Shown here one piece after another: positions 12,346-25,755 of a stretch of 64,000 nt of DNA. The notes under the pieces were generated by a model. That model was not told where the DNA came from. It searched no databases and saw only the letters and a list, made by a program, of their open reading frames with translations. The stretch is from Anaeramoeba flamelloides (Eukaryota; Metamonada; Anaeramoebidae): NCBI GenBank assembly GCA_027625915.1, contig JANTQA010000036.1, positions 9,135,001-9,199,000 on the forward strand. The letters are read 5' to 3'. A program made the translations under genes and the position numbers. How positions within the stretch are numbered: the first letter of the stretch is position 1; every line of letters starts with the position of its first letter.

Positions 12346-12915
12346 CATTTCGCCCAAAGTAACCCAGCTAAAAATGAAAAATTCGATTTTTTTTTTAAGA
12401 ATCAACCAACCTACGATTGTTTGGAAATAAGAGAAATAATAAACTTCAGATTAGAGCTGATATTCGTAAAAAAATACCTTAGCAATCTATAAATTTCCAA
12501 AAAAAAAGAAAAAGTTATTTAAAAAAATTTTTGTTCCACTTTTTATTGGAATACATTATGCAAAATTTCTCAATTTCTTTTAGAAAATTAAAATTGTTGT
12601 TGGGTAAAGATTTCTTAATAGTAAAAAGTATTCATTTTAAAAGAAATTACAGAGATTCAATTTTCTTAAAGTTAATTTAAAGTTTCAAACATTTTTTTTC
12701 AAATTGACTTTTTAAAAAAAAAAAATAAAAAAAAATTTGAAGAAAAAATTTAAGAAAAAATGAAAAAATAAAACAAAATTGACTAAAATAGAAAAAATGT
12801 TCTGATCTAAAAATTGAAATTTTAATTTGAGAAATTTATGGGATAAAGCTAATAGAAAACGTTCTATTTCTTCAATAAATCTGTGTCTTTTGTCTGAAAT
12901 GGTGTTTAAATTGTC
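12346..12915 (+). repeat. 550-bp dispersed repeat, copy A
   Basis: Matches 32009-32582 along its whole length in the same orientation. Shared blocks include AAAAATGAAAAA near the start, AAGAATC-ACCAA, GAGAAATAATAAA, TTTTATTGGAA, CAAAATT-CTCAATTTC, TTAGAAAATTAAAATTGTTG, AGTTTCAAACATTTTTTTT, GATCTAAAAATTGAAATT and TCTATTTCTTCAATAAA. Starts right at the end of the 11740-12345 element. No protein family is seen in it. Confidence 0.8.
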
Positions 12916-15900
12916 TGGGTGGCAGGTAGATTTTTTAACATTTGAGTAAAATTCTCAATTTTTATTTTTGACTTAGCCATTGTTTTCCAATTCCAAATTC
13001 CTATTATTTAAAATGAAAATGACAAATGAATAAATAAATAAAAAACTTGTATTAAATACTGGTTTTTAAAAGTGAAAAAAATTCAAGTAGATTGTATAAT
13101 CTTAAAAATAAATAAAGAAAAATAATGTTTCAATCTATTCAAAAATCGACATTTTTCATCCCTATTAAATTATCCTATTTTCGGTTTGTTTTTTTAGAGA
13201 AATAATAACAATAATTTAGTTTAAACTTATAAAGGCAATTTTATATGATTATTTTTATTTTTACTCAAAGATTTAAATCACACACTTTATTATATCTTTT
13301 TTGTCTAATTTTAAAAGCTGAATTTTTGAATTTGAATTTTATTTATTTTTTTCGCTCTAAAAATGTAATAAATATAGTAGTTTCATATATAGTTTTATAG
13401 TTTTTGGAAATAATAATAACTTTATAATTATGAATATTTAATTCGTCATAAATACATAATTAAAAATCATTTGAGTTTATTAAATTTTGTCAGTTTTTTT
13501 TTTTTTTTCAAAGTGATGATTTAGAGTTTACTGGTTAATACTTTGGTAATCCCCAAAATCGCATTTTTTTTTTTTATTATTAAAAGATTTATTTTTAATC
13601 AATTTCTATTTTTTCTGTTGAGTATTTAGATATTATATGTATCCCTTTGAAACCAAATAATCTGATTTGACTTGAAATAAATTTTTTAATTTTGGTTGTT
13701 ATAAAAGATTCTTAGGTGTGGGATTAATAAAAGATCAAATTGAAGAGAAAAATTTATAATAAAAAATTGTTTCAGTACCTAAAATAAAAAAATAACTTGA
13801 AAAAAATTAATTGTAAAAATTTTTCTTGAGCTTATTGGATTTTTTTTTTTTTTTTTAAGGAAATTTTAACAAAAAAATTTTTTTTTTTTTGAAAAGTATA
13901 TCTACTCAACAAAAAACTTTGAATTTTTAATGTTTAAAATATATCCTTCTTTACTAAAAAATTTTTGTCGCTCTTTGTACCCCCAACTTGGACTAAAATA
14001 CTTCAATAAATGATTTATTTATTAGATAAGTTATTTAAACCTTGTATATACAATTTTTTTTATCTATCTATTATCATTTGATATCAATATATAATTATGA
14101 TTATAAATAATTACAATATAAAAAAAACAAAAAGTAAATTAAATTTTAAAAAACAATAATATTTTTTTTCCATTTTGACTTTTTTAACTATTTTTTTATT
14201 TTGGACTTTTTTAAATCTAGAATGATAATAAACAATATTATTGAATAATAGACCATATATCAAAAATTATTTTTCAAAAGTCTGGATTAATTTCGATTGA
14301 CCAATTCAATATTCAAAAATATATTTTTCAAATTTTTAAGATTAAAATTCAAAAAAAAAAAATAAAAATATTTTTTATGGGTTATTAACATTACTATATT
14401 AACTTTGAATAAATATTTAAAAGTTAATTTAATTTTTTTTTTTAATTTATAGTTGATTATTCTATTTATTTAAAAGGTTTTTATTTGTTTAATTCGTATA
14501 TAAGAAATGAAATTATTTTAAATTTTTTTTATTTTATTTTTTAAAGTATTTTCTATTATTAAAAGTGGATTTTTAGAAAATTATTCATTTTCAGATTAGA
14601 ATTTTCGGCCACAAGAAATACTTTTCATTTTTTATTGATTTAATATTTATTAAAATTTTGTCTGAAAAAATAATCAAATTTTTGCTGTATTTACTATTTT
14701 CTTTAATTTTTTTCGAATAAAAGTGACAAAATTATAATATTTATTGTTAATAAACCAATACATTATTTTTTAAATTAGGTTTAATCTAATGAAATTTCAA
14801 ATTTAAAAAATTAAAAATAAAAATTATAAAAAAAAAATTATAAAAAATGAATAATAAATTTTTTTTTCTCATCTTGTTAACAAAAATAAAATCAATAATA
14901 ACCGCTTGGTTTCTGAACGATTTTAACTTTTTATTATAATTAAAATATAGATTAAAGATAACTAAGAAAATAAATATTGGCGCAATAATATCATTTTAAA
15001 TCTTTTATTTGAAACTTGATGAAAATTGGGTTAATTGTGGGTAATAAGGGGAATATGTGACTAAGGGGGGTTTTGGAAAAACAAATTTTTTTTTTAATTA
15101 AAATTATCACATTTTTTTTGAGATTATTTTTATTATTATTATTATTGTGGTTTTTAAATATTTTTAATTTATCTTTTTATTTAATTCATTTCCAGTGTTT
15201 CAAACAGTTTTGGGATACTAAATATTTGTAAGAAAGCAAAGTATTAATAATCAGTTTATTGGTAAAGTTATTTTTCTAATATTCTTCTATTTTTTTATTT
15301 TTTTTCTTTTTAATCTAAAAGAGTTGATACCCTTAGCTCATATGAGAATTAATATAAGGTTCATTGAAAAAATAATTTATTAAAGTTATGAAAATCAAAT
15401 TGTTTTATTGTTTTGGTAGGCAAAATTATGTTAAAAAAAAGCACTAGATATAAAGTCATAACTATTCCAGGATACAAAGTACAAAGAACAAAAACTTTGC
15501 TTATTTTTCTTTTTACTCATCAATATCAATTATTGAAAAAATCGTTATATTAATTTGAATTGTATTTAATTTTTTAATTTTTTTGAAATGATGCTGGTGT
15601 CTGTATATTTAATTTTGATGAGAAAAAACTAGTAAACATAATAAAATTCCCTTTTTCCTACCTGTTCAACTTGTAATTAATATTTTTCCATAATTGGATA
15701 TTATTTTTCATTTTGACTTTTTTAAATGTTTTATCTTTTTCTTTTATCTTATCTAAAAGAATATGGATTTAGTTGAATCCAGTAATCATTAGTCCAAAAC
15801 AATATAATTAATTTTTACAAAAAAAAACGATAAATATTTGAAAGGAAATTTCAAATGAAAACTTTTTATTTCATTTTTTTGGTACAATTTCAGTTTTAAA

Positions 15901-16060
15901 TTTAAACAAAAAAATATTTAATACCCTTTTTATTTTAGTTCATTTAAAATTTGACTTAAAATTAATAAAGTTGAAAGCGGAAAACTGATTTTTTTGAAAA
16001 GTAATCCAATTGTAAAAAAAATAACATGATTTCAAAATATTATTTTTTAATTACCTATTA

Positions 16061-16252
16061 CAGTCAGTTCCATTTTTAGAGCACGAACTGTGACGAAATT
16101 TAAGGCATGATAAAAATCTCAGATTAAGGCACAAAATTCAGATTCTATTAAAATAATTGGTGTAAAAAAACTTTCAAATTTTTTGCCTTAATTTGAGATT
16201 TTTTTGTGCCTTAAATTCCCTTGAAAGCTGGTGCTTTAGTAGTGGGGCTGGC
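16061..16252. mobile_element. Tc1/mariner-type MITE, copy 1
   Basis: Starts CAGTCAGTTCC after TA. The two halves are complementary around AAATTTAAGGCA, AAAATCTCA-ATTAAGGCA and the mirrored TGCCTTAATTTGAGATTT, GTGCCTTAAATT. The right tip is diverged. It belongs to a family of about 195 bp with copies at 24749, 36714, 36931 and a decayed one near 47975. Confidence 0.8.
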
Positions 16253-17998
16253 TTTAAAAACATGTAAAACAAAAGTTTTATTCGGGGTGGTAAATTAAAA
16301 ACAATAAATTGTTGAAATTTAAATTTTTTGATCTATGAATAGCTCAAATTTCTATATAAAATCAATTTTTCATTTCAATGGATTAATTTTTTTATTTGTT
16401 TTTAAATTTTACCAAAAATATTTTTATGAATCGTCAAAAATAATATATTATATTTAATTTTTTGATTTATTCTACATATTTTTCATAGATCCAAGAATTC
16501 TATCAATGTGCTAAAAATTAAATCATCTTAAAGGTTTCTCTACTAAATTTGTTCTGAATAAATATTATAAATGATTTCATGTAGATATTGGGGTCTACCC
16601 TAAAATTGGTCCATAATCTACAAATTTATATATATATATATTTCTAAATATGGTTTTTTTTGATTAATTTTTTTTATATTTAAAAAAACAGAGTTACTGG
16701 GAATTTAGAAATACGTATAATAAGGTTTTTTTGGCGTTTTTTGTTTTTAATTTGTTCTTTGTATTTTTATATAATATACTTGGTTAATTTTAATAATTTT
16801 CCAAGTGGTCAAAACCTTCATTGGTACTATTTTTTTGGTAAGTGTGTGTTTAGAAAATTACCAAATATAAAAATAAAATAAACACTTTTTTTACAAAAAA
16901 AAATATTTTAATTTTTCGACAAAAGAACTAAATATCTAATCCAAAATCCCAGGGTGTCATCAAGAATGATAATGGGTTTTCCAAAAATGATTATTTTTTT
17001 TGGAATTTTTAGAATGACAAAATTTTAAAACTTCAATTAGAATATAAAAATTATTACAATCGAATCGGTTTACATGGGTACAGTTTACCCTTTAAAGTTA
17101 ATATTTGAATAATTTTTCAAAAGTATCAACTATTATTTTCTTAGAATACCACTCAAACCAAAAAAAAACAATTTTTTTATTTGATATTTAAGCTTCATTT
17201 AAAAAAAAGGGATTCTTTTTATTCTATTTCAAAGTAAAATAATTTTTCTGACCAGGAATAAACATAAAAACATCTAGATTGTCCAAAAAAAAAAAACCAC
17301 TACAATCAAAAATATCAAGAAGTAAAATCCTCGAATATTTATTTTTTTTATTACATATATCAAATTCTTTTTGATAATTTTCAAAAAAAAAAATTTATTA
17401 ATTACTAAAATTTGAGAATCATAACTTTAGCTGTAAAATCAAATTTAAACAAGAAATGAGTTGAGTATTATCATTAAAATAAAAAAAAAATCATTTCATT
17501 AAATGTAATCAAAAAAAAAATTAATTATGTTGATTATCAAAAAAAGAATCAAAATGTGTAATTAGATCAATGAAATTACCTCCGAAAAATAAAAAGTAAA
17601 AAACAAAATCTTATTTTTTTTTTCAAATTTGATCAAAAAGTTAAGTAACTAAATTCAAAACACCAATACTTTTAAAACTAGGCTGTAGTATGAATATTAG
17701 AAAAATAAAAAAAAAAATAAATAAAAAATAAAAGCAAATCTAAATAAAAAGAAGAATTTTTATTGACTCTTTAAAACTAGAACTGATTTATATAAATTTA
17801 TCCCAACTAAAAAAAATAATAGTATGAGTAAAATAGAAATAAGCCATTTAAAGAAATTAAAAAATAAAAAAACAGAATCAAGAACATCTGTCTTTTTATT
17901 TTTTAGTAACTATTTCAATAAAGTAGTTGATAAAAAAAAAAAAAAAATAATTATCTCTTGGTATTTTTTTTTTTTTACAATTTTCAACTAAAAGGAAT

Positions 17999-19327
17999 TT
18001 AGATCCAACCTTGGTCGATCATTGAATCAGCAACTTTCAAGAAACCGGCAATGTTAGCACCAGCCATGTAGTTTCCTTTGAGTCCGTATTTTTTGGAAGC
18101 GGAGTCACAAGCTTCGAAGATATCTTTCATGATGACCTTAAGTTTTTCGTCAACTTCTTCTCTTGTCCAGCTCATTCTCAAGGAGTTTTGGGACATTTCA
18201 AGACCGGAGACGGCGACACCACCTGCGTTGGCAGCTTTAGCTGGTCCGTAGAGGAGACCGTTTTTGAGATAGATGTCTTGTGCTTCTGGGTCAGAAGGCA
18301 TGTTAGCACCTTCAGCGATGGCAAAGATACCATTGTCAACAAGTTTTTGAGCATCTTCTCCAAGGATTTCGTTTTGGGTAGCACATGGGAGAGCGATGTC
18401 GGCTTTGATTCCCCATGGTTTTTCACCTTCCATGTATTTAACACCTTTTCTGTCTTTAAGTTCGGAGAGTCTTCCTCTCTTGACGTTTTTTAATTCGAAG
18501 ATTTCTTTTTTGAGTTCTTCGTCAATACCGCCTTCAACAAAGATGGTACCTTTAGAGTCTGACATGGTGAGTGGGAGGGCACCGAATTCGATCAATTTTT
18601 CGACACAGTATTGGGCAACGTTTCCTGATCCGGAGACGAGGACTTTCTTTCCTTTGAAGGATTTGTTGTTAGCTTCGAGCATGTTCTTTGTAAAGTAGAC
18701 AAGACCATATCCGGTGGCTTCTGGTCTGATCAAGGATCCTCCCCAGTTTCTTCCTTTTCCGGTGAGAACACCTTCGAATTGGGCTGTGATTTTCTTGTAC
18801 ATTCCATACATGTAACCAATTTCCCTTCCACCGACACCAATATCACCTGCTGGGACGTCTCTGTTTGGTCCAATGTGTCTGTAGAGTTCAGACATGAATG
18901 CTTGACAGAATCTCATGACTTCGTTGTTGGATTTTCCTTTTGGATCAAAATCAGAACCACCTTTTCCACCGCCCATTGGGAGGGTTGTGAGGGAGTTTTT
19001 GAAGATTTGTTCAAATCCAAGGAATTTGATGATAGATAGATTGACAGATGGGTGGAATCTGAGACCGCCCTTGTATGGTCCAATGGCAGAGTTAAATTGG
19101 ACACGGAAACCTCTGTTGACTTGTTGGTTACCTTCGTCATCAATCCATGCAACACGGAATTGGACTAATCTTTCTGGTTCAAGGATTTGTTCCATTACTT
19201 TAACGTATTTTTCATCTTTTTCAAAAACTGGTTCGAGTGTTTTGACAACTTCTTCGACAGCTTGGTAAAATTCGGTTTGATCTGGATCTCGTTTTTTAAC
19301 GATGTTCAAAAGTTTTTTGGTGGACAT
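17999..19327 (-). CDS. NADP-type glutamate dehydrogenase (small hexameric class)
   Basis: Interconverts 2-oxoglutarate plus ammonium and glutamate. The 442 aa length is normal for the roughly 450-aa hexameric class. Seen: substrate-binding GPYKGGLRFHPSVN, the catalytic-lysine region PMGGGKGGSDFDPKGKS, VPAGDIGVGGREIGYM, the Rossmann loop VSGSGNVAQ, and GPAKAANAGGVAVSGLEMSQN near the end. After the second Rossmann strand it reads MSDSKG, with Ser rather than an acidic residue where NAD enzymes often have Asp/Glu, which favours NADP (inference). No targeting peptide is visible, so probably cytosolic. It is a single exon. Its third positions are much richer in G+C than the neighbours', as expected of highly expressed genes. 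Small GDHs in anaerobic protists are often of bacterial origin, but that is not tested here. A 5'-UTR intron is possible (TTCTTCTAAAG lies just before the start) but unproven. Confidence 0.97.
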   Translation of the reverse strand: MSTKKLLNIVKKRDPDQTEFYQAVEEVVKTLEPVFEKDEKYVKVMEQILEPERLVQFRVAWIDDEGNQQVNRGFRVQFNSAIGPYKGGLRFHPSVNLSIIKFLGFEQIFKNSLTTLPMGGGKGGSDFDPKGKSNNEVMRFCQAFMSELYRHIGPNRDVPAGDIGVGGREIGYMYGMYKKITAQFEGVLTGKGRNWGGSLIRPEATGYGLVYFTKNMLEANNKSFKGKKVLVSGSGNVAQYCVEKLIEFGALPLTMSDSKGTIFVEGGIDEELKKEIFELKNVKRGRLSELKDRKGVKYMEGEKPWGIKADIALPCATQNEILGEDAQKLVDNGIFAIAEGANMPSDPEAQDIYLKNGLLYGPAKAANAGGVAVSGLEMSQNSLRMSWTREEVDEKLKVIMKDIFEACDSASKKYGLKGNYMAGANIAGFLKVADSMIDQGWI

Positions 19328-20167
19328 AATAGTTAGTCTTTAGAAGAAAAGAAGATCGTAGTACAAAGTAATATTTTTAAAAGGAGAAAAAATTAAAAAA
19401 GAAAGAATTTAACGATAATGCGGAAACAAAGAAATAAATAAGAAAAAACATATTTTCAAAAGAAAAGTAATTTATTTGAAACTTACATTTAGAGAATATA
19501 AAAAAAATGATTATACTTGCTTTCGCATTTACAAAAATACACTTCTCATCAATTCCAATTTTAACATTAGAAACGAGTGCTTTGAACAAGTTGATAACTT
19601 TTTCGAATTTCTGTGAATTTCTGTTAAAATAAAATCCAACGTTTTTAAAATTTCAAAACACCAGCTGATTAAAATTTCAGAAAAGTGTTTCAATTTGGTT
19701 TGAAATAAACAGGAAAAAAATTATTTTTATGAAAAATGGAAGACTAATCAAGAGATCTATAAATTGCTTGATATTCAGTTTTTTTTTCAATGCTAAATTC
19801 AAAACAAATATAAATTCCCCTTCAACCTGTTTCCTGAAATAAAATTTGATTTCTTTTCTTCCCAATAAAATCAGTCTCAAAAAAATGAAAAAAATTGCAC
19901 ATTTTAATCTTTGAATGAGACAAATATCATACATACCTTTAAATTCAAATACGTGTATTCGTTGGGGATGTTAAATCATAAAATGGACAAATAAGATTAT
20001 AAAGATACAAACCCTTCAAAAAATTTTTTTCTTTGGTAACGGAAAAACTGTAAAAACTTAATTTGTGATTTGTATTAAGGCCAATTAACAAACAAATAAC
20101 CCTGGGAATTGCCCGGATGATATAAAGAAGTTTAAAACTTGAATATTATGATTTATTTGTTTTACTG

Positions 20168-20330
20168 ATATTTAAATTTCAAATGTGAAAAATATTCAAT
20201 CCATTTTCAATTTCCTTTTTCTAAAAGAGTTTTTCAAATTACAATCTACTTCATTTTGGACTCTATTTCTACAATGAAAATCTCAAAAATGAAAAGAAAA
20301 TATTTTCCGAGAACAAAATCTAATAAGAGT
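20168..20330 (+). repeat. Dispersed repeat similar to about 3126-3290
   Basis: Shared blocks include ATATTT-AATT-CAAATG, ATTACAA-CTACTTC followed by TTTGG-ACTCT, and GAAAATGAA-TGAAAATATTTTCC in like order. Diverged, roughly 65-70% alike by eye. It accounts for the 71-codon frame at 3130-3345, which is not conserved here as a frame. Confidence 0.45.
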
Positions 20331-20639
20331 TTGATCAAATCAGTTGAATAAATATTGTTCTTCAAGTTTAAAGAAAGAGTATGATTGTTATTGAGATGGT
20401 TTGAAGTCTTAAATTATTCTTTTCACATTCTTCAAAATTTTCAATTAATTTTCACTTTTTTTTCTTCAAACCAGTTAAACAATTGACAAAGTTGTGTTTA
20501 AAAATTGTTTTATATATTGCCGCCCCCTTTTGACCAATTTCTATAGGATTTTGTCTCGAGTAATTTGGTTTTTGGGAATTTTCTTTTTTGAATTAAAGTA
20601 AAGCTGTTTAGTTCAAAAAGTTAAATGAAATTTTTCAAT

Positions 20640-21180
20640 TGAAAACTTTACCAAAAAAGAAAAGAACTGTTTTGAACAAAGTAAGGGGCCTGGAAACAAT
20701 ACCACAAATAATTTTTAATTGTTGATATTAGTAAAATGTTTAGTGTAATTGCAAATAATAAAGAATCAATCCTTTTTAGAAATAACCAGATTTTTTATGA
20801 ACCTAGTAATAAATCTACCTAAAGTTCTTTTAAGAAATGGTCAGAGGATACTCACTTGGTTATTTGATAGCATAAGTAGATTTGTTATTTTGATAAACAA
20901 TTGGGTTTTATAAAGGTTTATTATGAGTTTGGTAAATGTTTAATTTTTCTTTCTTTTTTTTTTTATTGATTGATTGATTACAATTTTGAACAATTTCAAT
21001 TTAATTAGTTATCATTCTAATAAGCGAGTGGGTTCTAATTTTAAATTTTTGATTTCTAAATAAACAGGATTTGATTTTAAATAAAAGAAATTATACAAAA
21101 ATTTACTAATATTCACAATTAAAAATCTTATATGTCGATTTTTTTCATGTAAGGGATTTTTTTCAGATCTGGATATTTTT
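20640..21180. mobile_element. Diverged third copy of the MITE A/B core family
   Basis: TTTTTAATTGTTGATATTAG near 20711 and its inverted counterpart near 21100-21128 (CTAATATTCACAATTAAAAA) match the inner cores of MITEs A and B. On the right, the outer part holds three spaced GAAAAAAAT units (read inverted). The outer left part is no longer recognisable. Boundaries are approximate. Confidence 0.5.
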
Positions 21181-24100
21181 TTCAAGTCTTCAAAAACAAT
21201 TAATAAAAGAACAAATCAAAAATTAAAGACATATTCAAGGATTCAACAAGATAAAAGATGCTTTCCAATAATATCCTTTTGGTATAGGGTTTTTTTTTGA
21301 TTGAACAAATATTAAAAAGTGAAAACAAAATTACTATTTTTGAGATCTCCAATACCACTTATTAGATTTTTGAATATGGGTGATTTAAATTTATTCTCTT
21401 GGTCCTTATAAAATCTAGTGAATTCATCAATGGTGTTAATTTATTTGATCTTTAAATTGATTTTTCAATTCATTCTCAAAAAGGTAAAAAATTAAACAAC
21501 CCTTTTAACGTTTTTTCCTTGGTACCATTGTTCCTGAACGATTACAACCAGACCAAGGCTAACTGAATTTTTTTAAATGAATCAAATTTTGATACGGTTA
21601 TCAAACTTAGACAAGTTGAATCCAAGAATCCAAATGTTCATATTGAAAAAAAAATTGAAACAAGAGGCTTATCTGGAAGAATATTCACTGATCTGAGAAT
21701 AGGAAATTCTCTCAACTAAAAATGATTTTAAACTTCAAAAATTCGTTGAGAAATAATAAAGAATTTATTCTTGAAAATATGAAAAATCTTTTGATCATTT
21801 CACAAGATAAGGCTTAAGTTGAGCAAATTTGTGAAAAATTTTCAACAATACTAACATTCATATTCCTATATTCAAGTTGTGAAAACTCTTTCTCACCATC
21901 AAAAATGGAATCATTAAACAATCCGTAGTGGCCAGGAGAGATTGTAGTAAAAATCATTAAAAGGAGCTCTGTACTGTTTTTGAACTAATTTTTACAGCTG
22001 TTGCAAACCTACATTAATTAAAAAACACTTTATTCAAAAAAAATAACTGGTTTTTTTTTCTTGTTCCAATATTACATCTAATATTCAAACCATCGGTATA
22101 CCAATGCTAAACCAATTTTTGTTGTAAACTCCTCGATATTTTGAACAAATTTAAAATTAGGAATAATATTTGTTACAACTTTTTCGTATTTTTTTGCAAT
22201 TTTAAATGAAAATTCTAGTTTTTTTCAGGCGATAATTATATTTTTACAAAAATTAAACCAATTTTTTGAGATAAATTTTCTATTTGATCATTTATTTTTA
22301 CAAATAATTTATTAAAAATATAAGAATAAGAAATCAATACCATGTTTAATTAAGGTTTATAGTTAGCGCCTTGGGTGATTTAACATATAGGTCATCTAGA
22401 AAAAAGAAACAAAGTTTTTACTTTGAAATACAGTTTAAACAAGTCTGAAAAGATTTTTTTTTTTTTTTGGCAACTGTACAGTGAAATCTATGATAAAGAG
22501 AAAATTCATTTTCTATCTTATATTTTTCTTTCTATAAAATGGTTATACGGGAATACACGTTACATATACTAACCATAGAATTTTGTTTTTTGTAAAAATT
22601 TCAAATTGGAGAAAAAATTGAAAATTGAATTTTTTATCCAGAAATATTTAAACTAACAACAATTCAGAAAAATTTTTCAGATTTTTAAAGCATTACTCAA
22701 TTTATAAACACCTGTAAATCAAAAGACAAGACAATTTCATAACAATCATTAAATTTGATCTTAATTTTTTAGAAATAATTTTTTCCAAATTTTTTTCATT
22801 TGTGAGTAAAACCACAGGATTTGTTGCGAGATTATTATCACATGTAGATTTTTTTTCAATTGTTATTTATCAAACCATAACATTATGTAACAGCATTTAA
22901 TATAAGATTTTTTTTGAATTTAAAAGATATTGATAAAAATATTTGGATTTAAACCATATTTCATCACAGCTTTGGAAATGACCGACTTTGGTGTATAGCT
23001 AGTATGGTTTCAAAACTTTTCTAATAGTCAAACAAAATATCAAAATCAAAAAATATAAATTATTAGAACTATGATTCGATATAAATTCCTATATAAGGAC
23101 TTTTTATAATTGAAGTTGGGGTAATTATAGAATAAATTCCATAAAATAGGACACAATTAAAATAATTGGAAGAATAACTATATTTAACCTTAACTATCCA
23201 ATTTGAAAACAAATTTACATTTTTCAAATTATTTTTTCATTTTTTATCTTTTTTAATGTTTTTTCATCCCCAGTTCAGTTATCTGTTCTGTTAAATCAGT
23301 AAAAAAAAATTTTTTTTCAATGATTTATTAAAGTTTTTTATTGAGTTTCGTAAAATAGAAAAGATCACAGAAAGTTAATCGATGTTACATAATCATTTGG
23401 TTGACAATTAACCATTGGTATAGTTTAAATAAATTGACCAAAGGATTTTTTCTTTGACCCATTCTCGTATTTCAAACACAAGTTTTGATACATTGTTATT
23501 ATATTTTTTTATTTTCTTTGGATAAAAATGATCACATATAAAATAATCAATAATAAGTAACCCAAATCTAATTGGGTCGACCTCAATTTTTTTTGTCAAA
23601 TCTATAACAATGAACCAATTTTGATAAAATTTTATATTTGATTTTTTATCCCAAATAATACTTGAATTATAAGAAGAAAAATGCCAGGACTATCAGGTCT
23701 TGGAAATATTAATTAAAGGGGTTTTATTGTAAAAATAAGACCATTCACCAATCTCAAAAAAGATCCAATAATTTTTATTCTTAGATATCTGAAATAATTC
23801 TTTTTTATATATTAATCCAATTTCATCTCTGTAGAATTCATTTTGAGTCTTTTATTTATCTTAATTTCCATTTTTAAATTGTTTTGCCATATTAAAAACT
23901 TGTTAAAAATCAAAGTAATTTTTGACAAATAAAGAAAACCAAAGAAACAGAATTGGCAAAGAGAGACAATATAAAAGATCTTCTAAAACTCACACCCAAT
24001 AACAACTTTGGCAACACACCTCTTTAAATATTACTCAAGTTTTGAAATATTTCCAAGACGGGGGGATATATTACCTAATGAAGAAATACCATTGATTGAA

Positions 24101-24688
24101 AATTGCAGAACAACATTTTGAGGTTAAAAAAAAACTTTTCATAGTTCAATGATTAGCTTTTTATAGAGAAGAAACCCACACAACCATTCTTCTCTTTATA
24201 AAAATAACAAATTAATTCCAAATAGAGGAAAAATAAACCACAAATTTTTAACCGAGGTCGTTTCATTGAAAATCATGTTTATAAAAATACAATGAATTGT
24301 TATTTATTTTTATTTTTTGCATATTTTTGTTTTTGGGCTTACCTTTGATGCCCAACTTTATAGAAATATGGCTATATAAATACATCCTTAATAGAGCACC
24401 ACAACCCCAGTTAAATCCACACAATAAGGATTACCTTCTAACAAAATAATAGCAAAATTTCATCCAATTTTCACCTCAAAAGATACTAGTAAAAATTTAT
24501 TTGAATATTTCATAATTTCGGTTCAAATCAATATATACCAAAAAATTCCAAAAGTCATTCAAAATTTTTTTTATAAATACCAATTACACTTTTTCAGTCT
24601 TTTACAATATGTAGTGGAATATGAAAAGCCCTTAAAACCTTTTATTTGTTATTTTTTTTTAGATATTTATTAATATATATACATATAT

Positions 24689-24689
<1 letters not shown>

Positions 24690-24748
<59 letters not shown>
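24690..24748. repeat. (TA)n microsatellite
   Basis: About 29 TA units in a row, running directly into the CAGTCAGTTTC end of MITE copy 2, as expected if that MITE inserted at a TA dinucleotide. Confidence 0.95.
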
Positions 24749-24751
<3 letters not shown>

Positions 24752-24939
24752 TCAGTTTCAAATTTAAGGTACAAACTTTCAATGAAATTTAAGGCTATAA
24801 AAAAAAACACAAATTAAGAAACAAAATTTGTATTTTTTACAAATTATTTTAATAGAATTTGAATTCTGTGCCTTAATCTAAGATTTTTATTGTGCCTTAA
24901 ATTTCGTTGAAATTTGTGCCTGAAAAGTAGAAACGACCG
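24749..24939. mobile_element. Tc1/mariner-type MITE, copy 2
   Basis: Begins CAGTCAGTTTC after TA and ends GAAACGACCG before TA. Contains the family's mirrored AAATTTAAGGC and TTGTGCCTTAAATTTCGTTG blocks. No coding capacity. Confidence 0.8.
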
Positions 24940-25660
24940 TATATAATCTAAAAATCCACACATTTTTAACTTTTAAAATAGAGTTTTGTATAATTTCTTC
25001 ATAATAAATATCCCTTTTGAGAGGTGGAGTTATAATAACGGACTACCCCCAACATTTCCGGATATCAATACATCACGCCACATTCAACACCTTAATTCTT
25101 TTTATTTTTTTCTTCAATCTTACCCTCGAACCTGCCAATTTCCAATAAAAACTGACTATAGATAAAAAAAAATATTGTGATATTTTTTTCTTTAATTGTT
25201 ACTTCCTTGAAATAAATAAATAAATTAGTATTTAAATATAATCAAAATCTTTTACTATAGAAAGACATTCTATATACAAAAAAAAAACCTTTCAACGAAC
25301 TTGGACACAAAATAATCACAAATTAAGGCAGATTTTTTGGGTTTTATATAAGTTTAAGTTTTAAAAAACTATTTTTTGTTGTTTGATTGGTAATTATTTT
25401 GTATATAAAACACCTTTAATATTTTCTGTATAGATGCAATACTGGTATTTAATAGTTAATACCCGTTTTTATTTACTTTATCAGACTCATATTTTTTAGA
25501 AGAAAAAATTATATTTTCAATAAAAACCTTTAAAAATAAAGAATTATTGGAAAAATTTGTTTGATTTTTCAAATATTTATTTTTATTTTAATTGAAAACT
25601 CAAAATAATGATGTATCCCAATTGAAATATTTTCGAAATTTTTTTTTTTTTTTTTTTATT

Positions 25661-25755
25661 ATTGAAGAAGTGTAAATTACAATCTAATTACCCTTATACT
25701 TAAACACCCTTTCAAAAATTTAAGCTTAAAATCGTAGATTTTACGATTATCAATC
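25661..25755. repeat. Dispersed repeat, copy 2 (about 95 bp)
   Basis: GAAGAAGTGTAAATTACA, then TTTAAGCTTAAAATCGTAG and CGATTATC, match about 8621-8720. It lies directly after a run of about 19 T. Confidence 0.6.

Larger units (their letters stand above)
11537..17998. other. Gene desert between cullin and glutamate dehydrogenase
   Basis: About 6.5 kb with no credible coding frame on either strand, dominated by A/T runs. Recognisable contents are an inverted-repeat element (11740-12345), one copy of a 550-bp dispersed repeat (12346-12915) and a Tc1/mariner-type MITE (16061-16252). Confidence 0.7.

Noticed and set aside
18178-19268. Several 80-117 codon frames over the glutamate dehydrogenase
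   Set aside because: Shadows of the real gene in other frames, open only because of its higher G+C.
21560-21720. Two overlapping plus frames of about 40-47 codons with mixed composition
   Set aside because: Both are short, overlap each other, and match no family.
23930-24330. Possible ankyrin-gene relic (one plus-strand stretch resembling NNNFGNTPL)
   Set aside because: Only a single short match to an ankyrin turn, with stops all around; chance is as likely.
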